Below, piece by piece: positions 34,385 through 46,144 of a stretch of 64,000 nt of DNA. The position numbers were made by a program, and so were the translations under genes. The notes beneath the pieces are model-generated. The model had not been told where the DNA came from and made no database searches. It saw only the letters and a list, made by a program, of their open reading frames with translations. Location of the stretch: the NCBI GenBank assembly GCA_034766995.1, contig CM068317.1, positions 29,572,501 to 29,636,500 of the forward strand. The letters are read 5' to 3'. The stretch is from Acanthacorydalis orientalis. Taxonomy: Eukaryota; Arthropoda; Insecta; Megaloptera; Corydalidae. Each line of letters opens with the position of its first letter. Position 1 is the stretch's first letter.

Positions 34385-35155
34385 ACGTATCTATATTTCA
34401 TATAACATCAATGCAATCAAATTATACATTTAATGAACATCACTATTCACTCAGATGAAATCTAACTTCAACACAAAATATATCTATTGATAATTTATTA
34501 TGGATGACAAAAAGAGGACAGAATATAAAACAATTGAACAAATATAGAAAAACGTGGAAGAAGAGTGGAGACAAATCCGATAGGGATAATCACATTTTTG
34601 AAAATTGTTCTAGATGAACAGAAAAGTAACTTATTAGTTATAATAAAACCATTATTTAAATGTTAAATTAAATTCTTGATATAGGTTAAAGAAATATAGA
34701 TTATCGAAAAAATAAATATTGAATCCCTATGTATACACAATAAAAATACGTAGGATTACTAAGAAGAAGCAGTTACAGAAATAATAAATTGTGGAAAAAA
34801 GACATACTTAATTTAACTGCCTGCAATGAATCCGCGTTTATTTAATGTATCGACATCAATAATGAATATACTTAATTCTTCAGATATTATAAATGATTGC
34901 CATTCAATAAAGAAAACATGCAATTTTCAATATTATTATAATATAAAAACCCGTATTGTATCTTAATTAATAATGATATAATTTTACTTTTAATAGTTAT
35001 TCAAACTGTAAATATACAAGAACTTGTTTTAATTGCCAAAACAAATAATGCTACCTAAAAATATACTACACACATAATATTTGCATACACATAATCATAA
35101 ATATCATTTCTGGTCGTTATAAATATAAACGACACTTGTTATTAGTATGTATTTA
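34385..35155. other. AT-rich non-coding sequence
   Basis: No gene or element was recognised. Confidence 0.55.
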
Positions 35156-35157
35156 TA

Positions 35158-35214
35158 CACACATACACTCACATACACACATGCACACACATATATATAC
35201 ATATATATATATGC
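35158..35214. repeat. (CA)n(TA)n microsatellite
   Basis: An imperfect CA stretch followed by a TA run. Confidence 0.93.
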
Positions 35215-35296
35215 ATTGAGTATTTTGAAACGTTCTTCTTGTATTATAAGATTTTTTATAAGATAAAAACTGTCTATTAACTTTTCAACTTACGTG

Positions 35297-35465
35297 GACA
35301 AGTCAATATGTAAAAGATCATTTAGGAAGTGAAAAAACTTTTATTTTAAGTACACAGTTTCTATTAAGGTAATTTTCTACATAATATTCCCTTCTTATGT
35401 GCACTAAGCCCAGTGCTTAACGAACTTCTGGATTCTGTCCTGGAATAAACTGTTCAATCTCTTAT
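35297..35465 (-). mobile_element. mariner/IS630-like element, 3' fragment
   Basis: This stretch aligns with 39065-39225: shared gacaagtcaa-type start, aacttttattttaagtaca, ttttctacataatattccct, then gcttaacgaacttctggatt. On the minus strand it weakly reads SLFQDRIQKFVKHWA, the C-terminal (D/G)RIQKLVKRW motif of a mariner-like transposase. No complete ends or coding core were found. Confidence 0.55.
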
Positions 35466-35649
35466 AGAAAAACGATATTAATAAAAATCCTAGTTAAAGA
35501 AAAAATTTTTTTTTTATTTTATAAACTTTTACTTTTTGATTTGCTCTCGTAGTGCATCCATGTTAATATTACAATATTATGAACAGACATGATCTCTAGA
35601 CCAAAATCAAAACTGATAAGGAAGAAATAAATTTAATATATATTTTCGA

Positions 35650-35828
35650 GATTTTTCTGTATCTTGACATTCTGAGAATTTTCGTATTGTCATCGAAATA
35701 CGTATTAGCAACAGTCATAAAATACAATAACAATTTATTGAATATTTTTGATCAGAAAAATTGTTTATGTGGTTTGTGGAGTCGAAAAATAGTTCATTTG
35801 TGAAAGTCGATTGCTACAGTATCAGAAC
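35650..35828. repeat. Family P repeat, right arm (copy 13)
   Basis: agatttttctgtatcttgac, attctgagaattttcgtatt, gtcatcgaaatacgtattag, gaatatttttgatcagaaaa and ggtttgtggagtcgaaaaat follow the right-arm order and end in acagtatcagaac. Confidence 0.75.
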
Positions 35829-35829
35829 T

Positions 35830-36240
35830 ACATTGTGATATATTTTCGAATTTAAATCCTTTCAATAACTAAAAATTCAGATAATAAATATTTTTAAATT
35901 CAGTATTACCTGATTAATATTTAATCTAAGAATATATTTAAGTAATTCTCTATAAATTTTAATCAATTTTGAAAAAAAAACATAGAAAATAATCCTAATA
36001 TTTCTTCACAATTGTGTCAATTGATAGATATTAATATTATAATTAATAGATATTATTATAATTAGTCAAAAATTCTGTAATTTTTATTGTGAAAAAATAT
36101 AAAAAGTGAATTTAATTAAAACAGAACATTCTATACCAAGAAAATAGTTATTGTTCATATCATATGAGGCTTTACTCAATTGAAATAAATATTTGAATGA
36201 AAATTATATGAAAAGACATAATATGTAAATCGGAATATAA
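35830..36240. other. AT-rich non-coding sequence
   Basis: No gene or element was recognised. Confidence 0.55.
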
Positions 36241-36266
36241 CTATTGACCTATCAATCTATCGTTTA

Positions 36267-36327
36267 TCTCTCTCTTTCTTTCTCTCTTTCTCTCTCTCTC
36301 TCTATATATATATATATACGTACACAC

Positions 36328-36358
<31 letters not shown>

Positions 36359-36360
36359 AG
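36267..36360. repeat. Self-complementary compound microsatellite (TC)n(TA)n(GA)n
   Basis: TC run, TA run, a short tacgtacacaca bridge, TA run, GA run. The two halves are largely each other's reverse complement. Confidence 0.95.
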
Positions 36361-36423
36361 ATATACAGACAGATAGATAAATATAAAAGTGAATCACGTG
36401 TGTGTTTACCTGTTCCCTATATA

Positions 36424-36941
36424 TTAGGTGTACAAATTAATTCGGTACCTTTTTAATAGAAAATGAATGTTTACAAAAAAAAATGAAATACATTTCAATT
36501 CTCAAAATATCCCCTATTATTTTATATAACTTTCCTTCATCTGTTGGATAATTAACGACTCCCTTGTCGAAAAAAAGATGGCGACTTTGTGTTAATGAAT
36601 TCGTAATGCATTTTCCGACCTTCTTCACTGTTTCAGCATTTTTGCATGCCACAAAACCTTCCATCAAAGCTGAATAAATCATTTCCGCGACTTCGATAGA
36701 ATTTTTTTCAAATGAAATGCGAAAAGTAATCAATGTCTAATATGCTACTTTTCAGATGCCATCATGTTCACTCCGTTTTTTTTTTTTTTGAAGGTTATTC
36801 CAACTGCTTGGCCAATATATGTAGCGTGTTTAAATGTTAAGATTAGTACTTCAAAATCCAAAAACGACGAGACAATATTTTAATTTAAAATAAAGTTATG
36901 ATTGATTCAATTTAAAGGCACCGAATTAATTTTTGACATAA
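36424..36941 (-). mobile_element. mariner-like element, internally deleted (518 bp)
   Basis: The left end ttaggtgtacaaattaattc and the inverted right end ttatgtcaaaaattaattcg share attaattcgg(t)(a/g)cctt and are flanked by TA on both sides (36422-36423, 36942-36943). The ends differ from the other mariners here, so it is a separate lineage. Confidence 0.85.
36437..36770 (-). pseudogene. mariner-like transposase, N-terminus fused to C-terminus by deletion
   Basis: On the minus strand, from about 36765, the frame reads MASEK, stop, HIRH, stop, LLFAFHLKKNSIEVAEM, IYSALMEGF, the start of the first helix-turn-helix of a mariner transposase. It runs on, without the catalytic core, into LTQSRHLFFDKGVVNYPTDE and IIGDILRIEMYF, which resembles the C-terminal FFxKGIxxLPxRWxKVI block. 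The 98-codon frame is thus an artefact of one large deletion. Subfamily not determined. Confidence 0.65.
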
Positions 36942-37036
36942 TATAATTACACCACACACTTGTTATAGACTGGCTACATTAAGAAATTATTCATTTTCTT
37001 TTCAACAGGCAAAACCAAAATATTTGCATAATATAA

Positions 37037-37213
37037 TTTTGCTACTGTGAGTAAAGTTATTTTTACAAATGAATTTTTCACTTGCTCAACAAGTCACAAA
37101 AAGTTTTTTGATAATAAAAATGTTCAATAATTGATTATTACTTTTAACTACTGCTTATGTGCATTTCGATGACAATGTCATCATCTTTAAAATGCATAGA
37201 TACAGAAAAATCA
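37037..37213. repeat. Family P repeat, left arm (copy 14)
   Basis: ctactgtgagtaaagttatt, tttttacaaatgaatttttc, aatgttcaataattgattat, gcttatgtgcatttcgatga and caatgtcatcatctttaaaa, then acagaaaaatc. It is one of the better left arms. Confidence 0.78.
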
Positions 37214-37214
37214 T

Positions 37215-39060
37215 TTGAATATAGAAAAGTATTGGCTTACCAAATATCCAATAATTATAATATCGTAATATAATTTTTAAATATTCAGTTTCTGGGAACT
37301 ACTATTAAGAACTCAAAAATATAATGTATATTATAGCATGTTTCATATATAATATACAGCTCGTGGTATGTATTTGAAAATTTATGTGAATTAGTTTTTT
37401 ATTTGATTGTAGAATAATCTTTTGCATAAAAGTACATACATTTTCAAACTGACCGAAATAAAAAAAAGATCACATTTAATTTCATGCGTTTCATATTTTC
37501 TTTAAATACTTATTTATTATAATCAATAAAGTCTATAAAGACAATTGGTGTAAATAAACATCTAAGGTGGACGCTTCTCCAAGTCTAAAATAATAAATCA
37601 ATCAATCAAAAAAAAAAAAAAAACACACAGATCGTTTAAGATAAATTCCATTTACTGTATTGTACTTTGGTGGTCGTGTTTTTAAAATATGTTTTGTTTT
37701 TATTTCATGATTATTTCATTTATTCTTCTGTTTCATATTATAACAATGACAATAAAATCTATAAATGAATGTTCTGTTTCGATGATACGTCTAGATAATA
37801 TTTAAAGTCAGTAACTGTATAAATATACAAAGCGAAAACAATTTCTTATACGATTACTATAGAATCATTTTTGATTGTTGAGAAATAATTTCAGGTATTA
37901 AAGAATAAATTAATTCAAGATATGAACCATTACATAATCTAAAAATACATAAAAAAGATAATATTTTTATTCTACTGCCTGATTCACAAACAATTTATCA
38001 ATTATTTTCAAAATATCTTTATAAAAAAAAGATAATTTTCATTTATCGCTTCCATTACATTGTTTTTTATTATTTACCATTAATTTAATTCATGAATTTA
38101 TAAACATATTTACTTTTAATAATACAAGATTTATGTGTTTATAAAAACAAACGTATACCAAAAAATATTTGTAAACAATCCTCGATATACATAATCTATT
38201 ATAAAACGTCATAAACTTGTATTAAAATAATGAAGAAAGTCATTAGATAAATTAATTAGATGAATTAATTATTATTAGATAAAAGATGGATACAGAATTT
38301 AATTCCTTGATCAAAATTGGTTCATTATTTTTAGCTTTATTTGCTTACTTGGCTTTATGAATTTAAATTTTTTTTGAACCTTTTAAGATGAAGTCGTATA
38401 TGTACAAACACGTGTACTTTAACACAAACACATACAAATTTATTTATAAATATATGTAATAAAAATTAGCATAATGTATATGATATAAAATTAACAAGTT
38501 TTTTTTTATAAACAAAGCCATGAAAGTTGATTTAAAAAACGTGCATAATAACTTAAGCGTACTAGTACGAATTATTTAACTCAACTGAACATGTAAAATG
38601 TACAACATAATTGATATATTTAACACATACTTCTTATAATTATTTAATAATAGTAATTTCGTACTAGAATCAAAATGATAATCATTATTGTTGATAATTG
38701 TGTAAATTTAAAATTTACTTTTAGTCAAGAATTCTGTGTGCATAAAATTTAAAAATTTATAATAAAGAAATTGTAATAAACGCAGGCATCTAAAGATATG
38801 ATAAGTGAATGAAAAATGGATTACTGGAATGAGTGCTGAATATCAGAAATGAATTAACTGTAAATTCTAATATTTCTGTAAACTTTCTGATTTTGAAAAA
38901 AAAAATCAAATTTATATTTATCAAAATATACAGGTTTTGTTAAGCAATAAGTGATTTTATGCTGACAATATATATTTTATTCCATAAATTAATTCTTATT
39001 TGTTCATTTTTTCTATTTATAGTGAACTATAAATAAAATTAGTATAATATTTAATTAAAT
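37215..39060. other. AT-rich non-coding sequence
   Basis: About 1.85 kb, the longest featureless stretch in the window. It has no TA array and no recognisable gene, only poly-A/T runs and short AT words. Confidence 0.6.
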
Positions 39061-39064
39061 AATA

Positions 39065-39240
39065 GGGCAAGTCAAAAAATTAAACACATTTAAGATGTAA
39101 ATAACTTTTATTCTTCATACATGCTTTTTATTATGGTCATTTTCTACATAATCTTTTATAACTTCTATATACTTAGTCAGCGCTAATGGACTTCTGAATT
39201 CCATCCTTTTATTCTTGAGCAGCATTTCTTACACCATATT
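39065..39240 (-). mobile_element. mariner/IS630-like 3' fragment, minus orientation
   Basis: It aligns with 35297-35465 and, inverted, with 39400-39575. On the minus strand it degenerately covers the end of the transposase (RMEFRSPLALTKYIEVIKDY then VENDHNKK), compatible with a xKRWxKCIExxGDYVEK-type tail. It forms one half of an inverted pair. Confidence 0.55.
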
Positions 39241-39261
39241 CCTCATATGACTAAAAAAACA

Positions 39262-39590
39262 AATCTGTGTATTCTAGATTTTGAGCTCTTGGATAATCCA
39301 GCATATAATTCTGATTTAGTACCAAGTAATTTCCACTTTTTCAGTACATTCAAAGAAAAGTTGAAAAGATAGAATTTTCATTTTAATGACTATATCACCA
39401 ATACGGTGCGAGAGTGCTTGCGAAAGGGACCAAAAAGTTTGGCAGGACGGAATCCTGAAGCTCATTAAGCGTTGGATTAAATACATTTCATTTCAAGAAA
39501 ATTATAATGAAAAATGTCTCCAATAAAAATCCTGTATGCAGAAACAAAGTTTTTTATTTCTTAAATCAGCAGTTATTTTTAATTTTTCGT
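39262..39590 (+). pseudogene. mariner/IS630-like transposase C-terminal relic
   Basis: The plus strand reads FELLDNPAYNSDLVPSNFHF, then FSTFKEKLKR, a stop, NFHFNDYITNTVRECLRKGP and KSLAGRNPEAH. This matches the HPAYSPDLAPSDFHLFGPLK(E) block of a mariner-related family often annotated as SETMAR-like in insects. The third catalytic Asp (PSD) reads Asn here. At least three stops and a frameshift break it. It lies head to head with the minus-strand fragment before it. Confidence 0.75.
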
Positions 39591-39594
39591 ATAT

Positions 39595-40180
39595 TAGTTC
39601 ATCTAATAAAAGATAATATCTATATTATCAATAAGGGAATGTTAGTTTAATACGAGAGTAGTGTTAGTTATCAGAATTTAGTGTATATTTTTACAGAACG
39701 TGCAAATAAAAATAAAACAGGACATCTGATACTTTAATATGTTTTAAACTTGATACATGTGTGCAGGGACACTTTTGAATTAAATTTCATCTCTAACTTT
39801 ATAATTCTTCTTTACACACTTTCAGAAAAAATATCAACGTTTATTATGAAGTATACAGATGATATTTTTTACATTTTATTCGGTAATGATTGTCGGACGA
39901 ACTGTTATTCATATTTTTTATTTTAACATCTAATTGCATGTCTGATCCTGTGAGAGAAAACATTTTTAAGAAAAATGAGTTAAAGTAAATTACTGTAATT
40001 TCCTGTTATTACTGCTTAGTTCATTTGAGACTTAAACATGCAAAATAGGCAAAGGGCCAAATACAGTTTTACCACCATTTTCAGTTACTAAACCAGACAT
40101 TTAATTTTAACTTTCTTTGTTTATTTGTAAACTTTATCAATGTACATCCACGTATAACATTATAAATATTGACAATATAA
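39595..40180. other. AT-rich non-coding sequence
   Basis: No gene or element was recognised. Confidence 0.55.
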
Positions 40181-40183
40181 CTT

Positions 40184-40500
40184 TGTTATTGCAGTTAAAC
40201 ATTTTTTCATAAACGAATTTGTCGCCCATATCACAAAGCAACCATTTTTTGATCAAAAATGTTTAATAATTGTTTATTGATCATTTTGCTACTTGTAACA
40301 TTTAGATAGCGGTGCACATTCTCAAAAAGCTGCAGTATATGAAAACCTTTTCTGATTTTCCTGTAGAATGATCGCCATTGAAATGTTTATAAGTAACAAT
40401 CATAAATAATAAATAAATAGTTATTGAACATTTTCGATCAGAAATGTGCTTCGTAATTTGTGGATGAAGTTTACAGAAAAATGTATTTGTGAATGTCAAA
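40184..40500. repeat. Family P palindromic repeat, copy 15 (both arms)
   Basis: The left arm has ttgttattgcagttaaacat, ttttttgatcaaaaatgttt and aataattgtttattgatcat. The right arm has gtagaatgatcgccattgaa, tagttattgaacattttcga tcagaa and gtaatttgtgga. Confidence 0.72.
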
Positions 40501-40802
40501 AATATGAATAAAAAAATACATTAAGTTTAGAAAGTTTCAACTTATTTTAATCAATTTAAGCATACGTTTTAGTAAATGGATCAATGAAAATCATTCGAAA
40601 TCAACAATTTGACAAATGATAAGACGTTTTCTTCATCCAAGGCAACAGATGAATTTTTGAATTGAATTGAGTAAATATGTCTTTCACAAGACATATACTT
40701 TTGATTTTGATAAATTTATAAAATAATTTCTAGTATTCTTTATTACTGGTTCAAAAAATACAAAATTTATATAAATGTGCCTTTTTTAAATATATTCACA
40801 AT

Positions 40803-40803
40803 G

Positions 40804-40837
<34 letters not shown>

Positions 40838-40843
40838 TATATA
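40803..40843. repeat. (TA)n microsatellite
   Basis: A TA run with one TATG break. Confidence 0.96.
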
Positions 40844-40847
40844 CTAA

Positions 40848-41324
40848 TCCTTTTACTACCTTACAAGTTTTTTATGTACCGCCCAAAAATACCTTGGAAA
40901 ATATGTATTTTTGATGCCATTTATTAAAGTTAACAGATTTTTCTCAAAAGTAAAGATGACTTCACGATTTGTTTGTATTTTATTGTAAAATGTATATAGT
41001 TTTACATAAGAGAGAGAAAAATAATATTTTCTATCAAAAAAGGAAATGAAAACAATTGTATTTAATGGAATACAAAAATATATGCACTTTAATGATATAA
41101 ATAAAAAGAAACGTCGGGTATTTGCATTTATTTGAGAAGAAAATCGGTGAAACATGTTTATTCCTGTTCAGTTGAAATATTTTCTACAATAAAAATTCAT
41201 TTTAAAAAAATAAGGTGTCATTACGTAGATTAAAATTATACCTAACATAAAAAGCCAATATATTGGTTAAAGGTATTTCTCGGGAAAAATGGAGTGCCGA
41301 TCTATCGATTCTAAGATACTAAAA
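40848..41324. mobile_element. Possible piggyBac-like non-autonomous element
   Basis: Left CTAA-tccttttactacct and inverted right end TTAA-ctcttttagtatct are similar, with a TTAA-like target on each side. Inside is a 99-codon minus frame (40856-41155) that is not recognised. The end match is short, so the call is tentative. Confidence 0.35.
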
Positions 41325-41329
41325 GAGTT

Positions 41330-42945
41330 AAGTAGCTATAATATGAAAATTAAATTTTAAACACATTTCACTTAGGATACACTTTATATGGAGTTTGAAA
41401 TTAAAAGTGAATTTTGGAAATTCAATTTTATTAAATTTTTTAATTTCTTTTCAATCTTTATATCTAATGTACACTAGTTTTTCATTAACTTGAAAATCCG
41501 AATTTTTATTTACACGAATGCAGTCCATTTTTGTGTAATACTAACGTAATACGTATGTACACATTATATCTCTATGCTAAAATATAATTTGAATTGATTG
41601 CATTTTATAATCTACCATACTTGTGAAACAAAATGTATACGAATCTAAAACGAAACGATTCTTTCTTAATGCTATTCAATGCATGAGAGAATAATAAATC
41701 ATACGTAATTCATAAATCTTGGAATAATTTATTTCCACAATATTGAACATCGGAAAACAATTTATAACTTGTTACATTAACCTAACAGAAAGGAACTTGT
41801 AGAAATAAATAAGAGGATAATATGGTGTTTATAAAAGATATATTAAATGAATTTACACAGTGAATACTAGTGCAAGGTGTTATTTTTGAATAGATACTGG
41901 AATAAAAATATGACGATCTAAATCTTTCAATATCATTTGCTTAAACTGAGATTACAGAAAAAACAATGACCGTACATCAAAATACGATGCCACATTCTGA
42001 TCTCGATAATTCAGGAAAAATATAGATACAGATTCGAAGAAAGTACTTATTATACTTAAAGAATTGAAATATGCTCTATAAATGAGTATTTATAAAAAAT
42101 ATACTTCTTTCGTACAAAATCATTATCGAAACATAATATAGAAGAATTGATTATGATTAATTTTTTATTTGTTTAAAAATACTTTTTTTAACTAAATACT
42201 AACTTAATACGTATGTACATACTATATAGAATAATAGTCCTCAGTACATATTATATAGTAATAGTTTAAATTGAATCATCATTTAATTTACACTTCCACG
42301 TGGAAGTATAAGAAGAGGGCAGAGGGGTTAAAAAACGACACGTTAATTTTTATTCGTGTGGAAGCCTAAGTTAAATCATTCTATATATCTATTCTAAAAA
42401 TTAAATTCATGTGAAATAATAATACATTGTTCGAATGTGAATTTATGACATAATTTAATTTATAACTTTAAGTATAAAAGTATACCTTGATTTAATTCTT
42501 AAATCTGAATTCTCAGTAATCCATATAGAAATAGGTAATAAATTGTTCGAATAAACGCGATATTTCTTTATTTAAATATCAGTACATTATGTGAAATTTC
42601 CATTTTTTTTTCTAAGAACTGTATGTCTAAGAATATCCTAACTAAACATATAAGAACTATTACAGAGTGGTAATAATTGTCTAGAAAGAAAAGTAAAATA
42701 GTAATCAGTATAAAAATAACAGTTAAATGTAAATTAATTTGACTGATCAAAGAAAATTAAATTACTGATAGATCTTAGAAGTTATTGCTTAGAGCTAAGG
42801 AATATAAATAGGTATAGACTGAATCGGATAACGCATAGAATAAAAATATTAGAAAATTGAAGAGATTATTAATATCTGGGAAGTGTGTATTGATCAGACT
42901 AACAAAATGGTAAGTAATATAAAATTCTGATCTAAATAGGAATAA
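41330..42945. other. AT-rich non-coding sequence
   Basis: No gene was recognised. The word acttaatacgtatgtaca near 42198 is repeated with one change near 41540. A 16-bp palindrome lies at 42292. Confidence 0.5.
42292..42307. repeat. Perfect 16-bp palindrome
   Basis: acttccacgtggaagt is its own reverse complement and contains a CACGTG E-box core. Confidence 0.9.
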
Positions 42946-42948
42946 ATA

Positions 42949-42998
42949 ATATATATGTATATATATATATATACACATATGTATATATATATGCATAT
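42949..42998. repeat. (TA)n array with TATG/TACA breaks
   Basis: An interrupted TA run. Confidence 0.93.
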
Positions 42999-42999
42999 A

Positions 43000-43427
43000 A
43001 TTAAGAAATTAGATTATATAACTCAGGATGACGCAAAAGTTAATCAGAATAAATTAATAAATTTATAATAGAAGTCCCAAAGATTTTGATACACATCATA
43101 TAATCAATTTTTGTATATTTCAGAGTTGGGTGTTTTTAATACATTATTTATTGTGAAATTTATTAACTAATAACTAGTATTTTTACAATATCATAATTAT
43201 TTAAATTTCAAATTGTTTAAATAAAGATGAGAATTCGATCGAAAACTGACGTATACTGATTTGTTTTTGATCCATCTATATGTTGTAAACTTGAAATTAA
43301 CTTTTACTCTTGTAAATTGTGGAGAAAAGAGAGATCTAATCTATTCCTGAGTTTATTATTTGGGATTATTTTTTATATAGTTATCATTCAATTTTATTTT
43401 TTTTTGCAAGAAAAATGGCCTAATTTG

Positions 43428-43430
<3 letters not shown>
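43000..43430. other. AT-rich non-coding sequence
   Basis: No gene or element was recognised. Confidence 0.55.

Positions 43431-43431
<1 letters not shown>

Positions 43432-43467
<36 letters not shown>
43432..43467. repeat. (TA)n microsatellite
   Basis: An uninterrupted TA run. Confidence 0.97.
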
Positions 43468-43470
<3 letters not shown>

Positions 43471-43622
43471 ATTTTGCATCGAACCTTAATTATTACCAAG
43501 TAATTATTTACTTTGATCATACATTATTAGATTAAAACTTTTTCCAATTTCAATCCATAACTTTTCAATATAATTTTTATTTTTATGACAAATTCAATAC
43601 AAACACTCTTTTTTCCTCCTTT

Positions 43623-43623
<1 letters not shown>

Positions 43624-43680
<57 letters not shown>

Positions 43681-43687
43681 TATATTT

Positions 43688-43732
<45 letters not shown>

Positions 43733-43742
43733 CATGTATGTA
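43624..43742. repeat. Long (TA)n array with breaks
   Basis: Two TA runs joined by taggtatatttatacata, with a TACATGTATG tail. Confidence 0.96.
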
Positions 43743-43744
43743 TA

Positions 43745-44420
43745 CATAACACAACAACAAAATAAAAACATAAAAACGATACTCAACAAATATGTATTTA
43801 ATAAAAACTTTACATTATAAAAATAAAAAAAAAAACATATTCATCGACATTTAAAAAAGATTTAGACTATAATTCAGTGCTCCATTGTTTTCGACAGTGT
43901 TTTTTTTAATGAATGTAAATTTATTATAATAATTTTTTGTAACAATTTCAAACCGTACTTGGTGAGAAATAATGTTTGCATATAAATTAACATATTATTA
44001 ATTAATATATTCAAAAATATACAAATTTACACTATTTTCGAAACGTGCACGCTTGTTAAGAATTGATGTAACTAAGTGAATACAAATAGAAGGATCATAA
44101 ATATAAAAAAGTAACAACGTCAATTGGAATCGTTCGTTTCTATTAAATAATTATAAAAAAATATAGCTTGTGATTCAAGTGACATTTTTGTCTATTTGGG
44201 AATAAATAAAATAGTCAGATATTCAAATTTAAATATAAAAAGGTTATATTCGTAATTTCTTTTTCATAATTATATTATACAAGATTTAATTCATAATTTA
44301 TAATTTATTTCTTAATGTATTAAATTTTTGAAACTTTTTTTTTACCTATGATTTAACTTGTTTCCCTAACATTAATAAACATGTCTAACTATCAAACTAT
44401 TTATGTGTCTACCTGTCTAT
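43745..44420. other. AT-rich non-coding sequence
   Basis: No gene or element was recognised. Confidence 0.55.
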
Positions 44421-44421
44421 C

Positions 44422-44423
<2 letters not shown>

Positions 44424-44463
<40 letters not shown>
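44424..44463. repeat. (TA)n microsatellite
   Basis: An uninterrupted TA run. Confidence 0.97.
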
Positions 44464-44464
<1 letters not shown>

Positions 44465-44465
<1 letters not shown>

Positions 44466-44810
44466 CATTAGAAAAATAGACAGTTAAATATATAAAGAAA
44501 TAAAAATAAAATTCAAGAGAACTAACTTTTTGTCTATATTTTTTTTGAAATAAAACCGAATTTAAAATATTTTAAAACCGTTTTAACAAAATTACCTATT
44601 TTTAAAAAAATAAAAATATCTATTTCTCTACTTTTTTAGTAAAATAATTAAAAGGTTTCTTTTTTCTTTTCGAGTATCTTAATTGTATGATTTTTTATTG
44701 TTTTGTAATTTTCAAAACTAAACTTTGAACACACATCAATACAAATAATATTTTAATAAACTTCCAAAATATTATTTTAATCTTAATGTGCATTCATAAA
44801 TTAGTTATTA
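44465..44810. other. AT-rich non-coding sequence
   Basis: No gene or element was recognised. Confidence 0.55.
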
Positions 44811-44811
44811 T

Positions 44812-44812
44812 A

Positions 44813-44852
<40 letters not shown>
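44812..44852. repeat. (TA)n microsatellite
   Basis: An uninterrupted TA run. Confidence 0.97.
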
Positions 44853-44854
44853 TA

Positions 44855-45470
44855 TTGTGAGATATTTTTAATTTAAATATGTAATTAAAGTTCATTTAAT
44901 TCAAAACAAATTATATGTTTGGAACAACATTACTATAAAGATTGTTATACATTTTTAAAAATAATTTTGTTACTTAATATTTTTTAATGTATATTTTTAA
45001 TAAATAATTCATTTTAACGAATAAATGCCACTACTTCATTTTTTGTATAAATTTTAATAATTTTTATTTTAAAAACAAGTAGGTATTTTTAATTAGCCTT
45101 CTGTAATAAAAATATCAAAACATAAATTAAACAAAATGATCAAAAATACTATTTTCCAAATATTATTACTAAGTTATTTATAAATGTTCTGAATTAACAA
45201 AATATAATTAAAAATCGATAGTGTACAAAAAAAATGACAAGAAATATGATTTTCGAGATGCATCTGAAAAACATTTCTCATGTTACAGTTTTTTATACAT
45301 TAAAGCATTATACGTAATATTTAAAAATTATAAAAAAGTATCAAGTTATTAAACTTGGTGAAATAATTTAGTTTTTTATGAATAGAAAATAGAAAAATTA
45401 CACTTTTTTAAAAAAATATTTTTCGATTTTTGTTACTTTTGTTAAGCAAAATCGATCTGTTTTATGCAAC
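44855..45470. other. AT-rich non-coding sequence
   Basis: Extremely AT-rich with many A and T homopolymers. No gene was recognised. Confidence 0.6.
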
Positions 45471-45471
45471 A

Positions 45472-45533
45472 CAATAAATAAATAATATAATAAATAAATA
45501 ATATAATAAATAACTAATATAATAAATAAATAC
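45472..45533. repeat. AT minisatellite
   Basis: About three copies of a roughly 20-bp unit (aataaataatataataaata). Confidence 0.9.
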
Positions 45534-45654
45534 CTGATGTTTAAACGGAGAAGACGAATTAAATATATTTGCGTTTAAAAAAAAGATCAGGACTGAAACA
45601 ACACTTGTTCAATAGTCGTTCACAGAGTTAATAACAACCATTATTGAGCACAAC

Positions 45655-46040
45655 CGTTGATGAATTTAAATTACGCGCGTGCGAATATTCTCATTAACGG
45701 TCAAATGGATAAACAATCACGTTTAGTTCACAACTGGGCCGCAATAATTGTCCAGTGGGAACGGAACGTACGATTTGCCGGTGCGTGTGACACACGTGCG
45801 TGCGTGGTCGATCGCGAACAGTGAACGTTTGATCGCGAACACTGGCGTGGACGCAACAAGCGAACGACTCGTGTATGTCGATGCTAAACTGAAAGACTTC
45901 TAGCTCGCAGATCAAGTTTGGCGCTCGCGATTGTCGCGGTAAAACAAATGAATCAATCGACGGCGCGGTGCACGCCGTCGTGCGTCACCGTGCGTCCGAG
46001 CAGCCACATTTTTCATTTTGTTTCATGCACGTATCTGCAT
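45655..46040. promoter_or_regulatory. CpG-rich block, candidate promoter or first exon
   Basis: This is the clearest CpG-rich stretch in the window: ttacgcgcgtgcgaatattc, gacacacgtgcgtgcgtggt, tggcgctcgcgattgtcgcg and acggcgcggtgcacgccgtc. It holds the near-direct repeat gatcgcgaacagtgaacg / gatcgcgaacactggcg. The words gtcgcg/gtaaaa near 45933 could be a splice donor for a plus-strand 5' exon. A 73-codon minus frame (45694-45915) and a 77-codon plus frame (45918-46151) are open but not recognised. CpG density in such AT-rich DNA suggests a transcription start region. Confidence 0.4.
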
Positions 46041-46071
46041 TTTTCTGATTCTGCATCGATTATACATACAT

Positions 46072-46080
46072 ACATATGTA

Positions 46081-46124
<44 letters not shown>

Positions 46125-46140
46125 TACACATATTTATATA
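46072..46140. repeat. (TA)n microsatellite with breaks
   Basis: A TA run edged by TACA units. Confidence 0.95.
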
Positions 46141-46144
46141 CACA

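Noticed and set aside
40856..41155. A 99-codon minus-strand frame
   Set aside because: Phe/Ile/Lys-rich composition driven by AT bias, no recognisable domain.
42775..42996. A 73-codon minus-strand frame starting MHIYIHMCIYIYI
   Set aside because: It starts in a TA array and the rest is AT-driven.
45694..45915. A 73-codon minus-strand frame across the CpG-rich block
   Set aside because: GC-rich DNA has fewer chance stops. The peptide is not recognised and a regulatory reading fits better.
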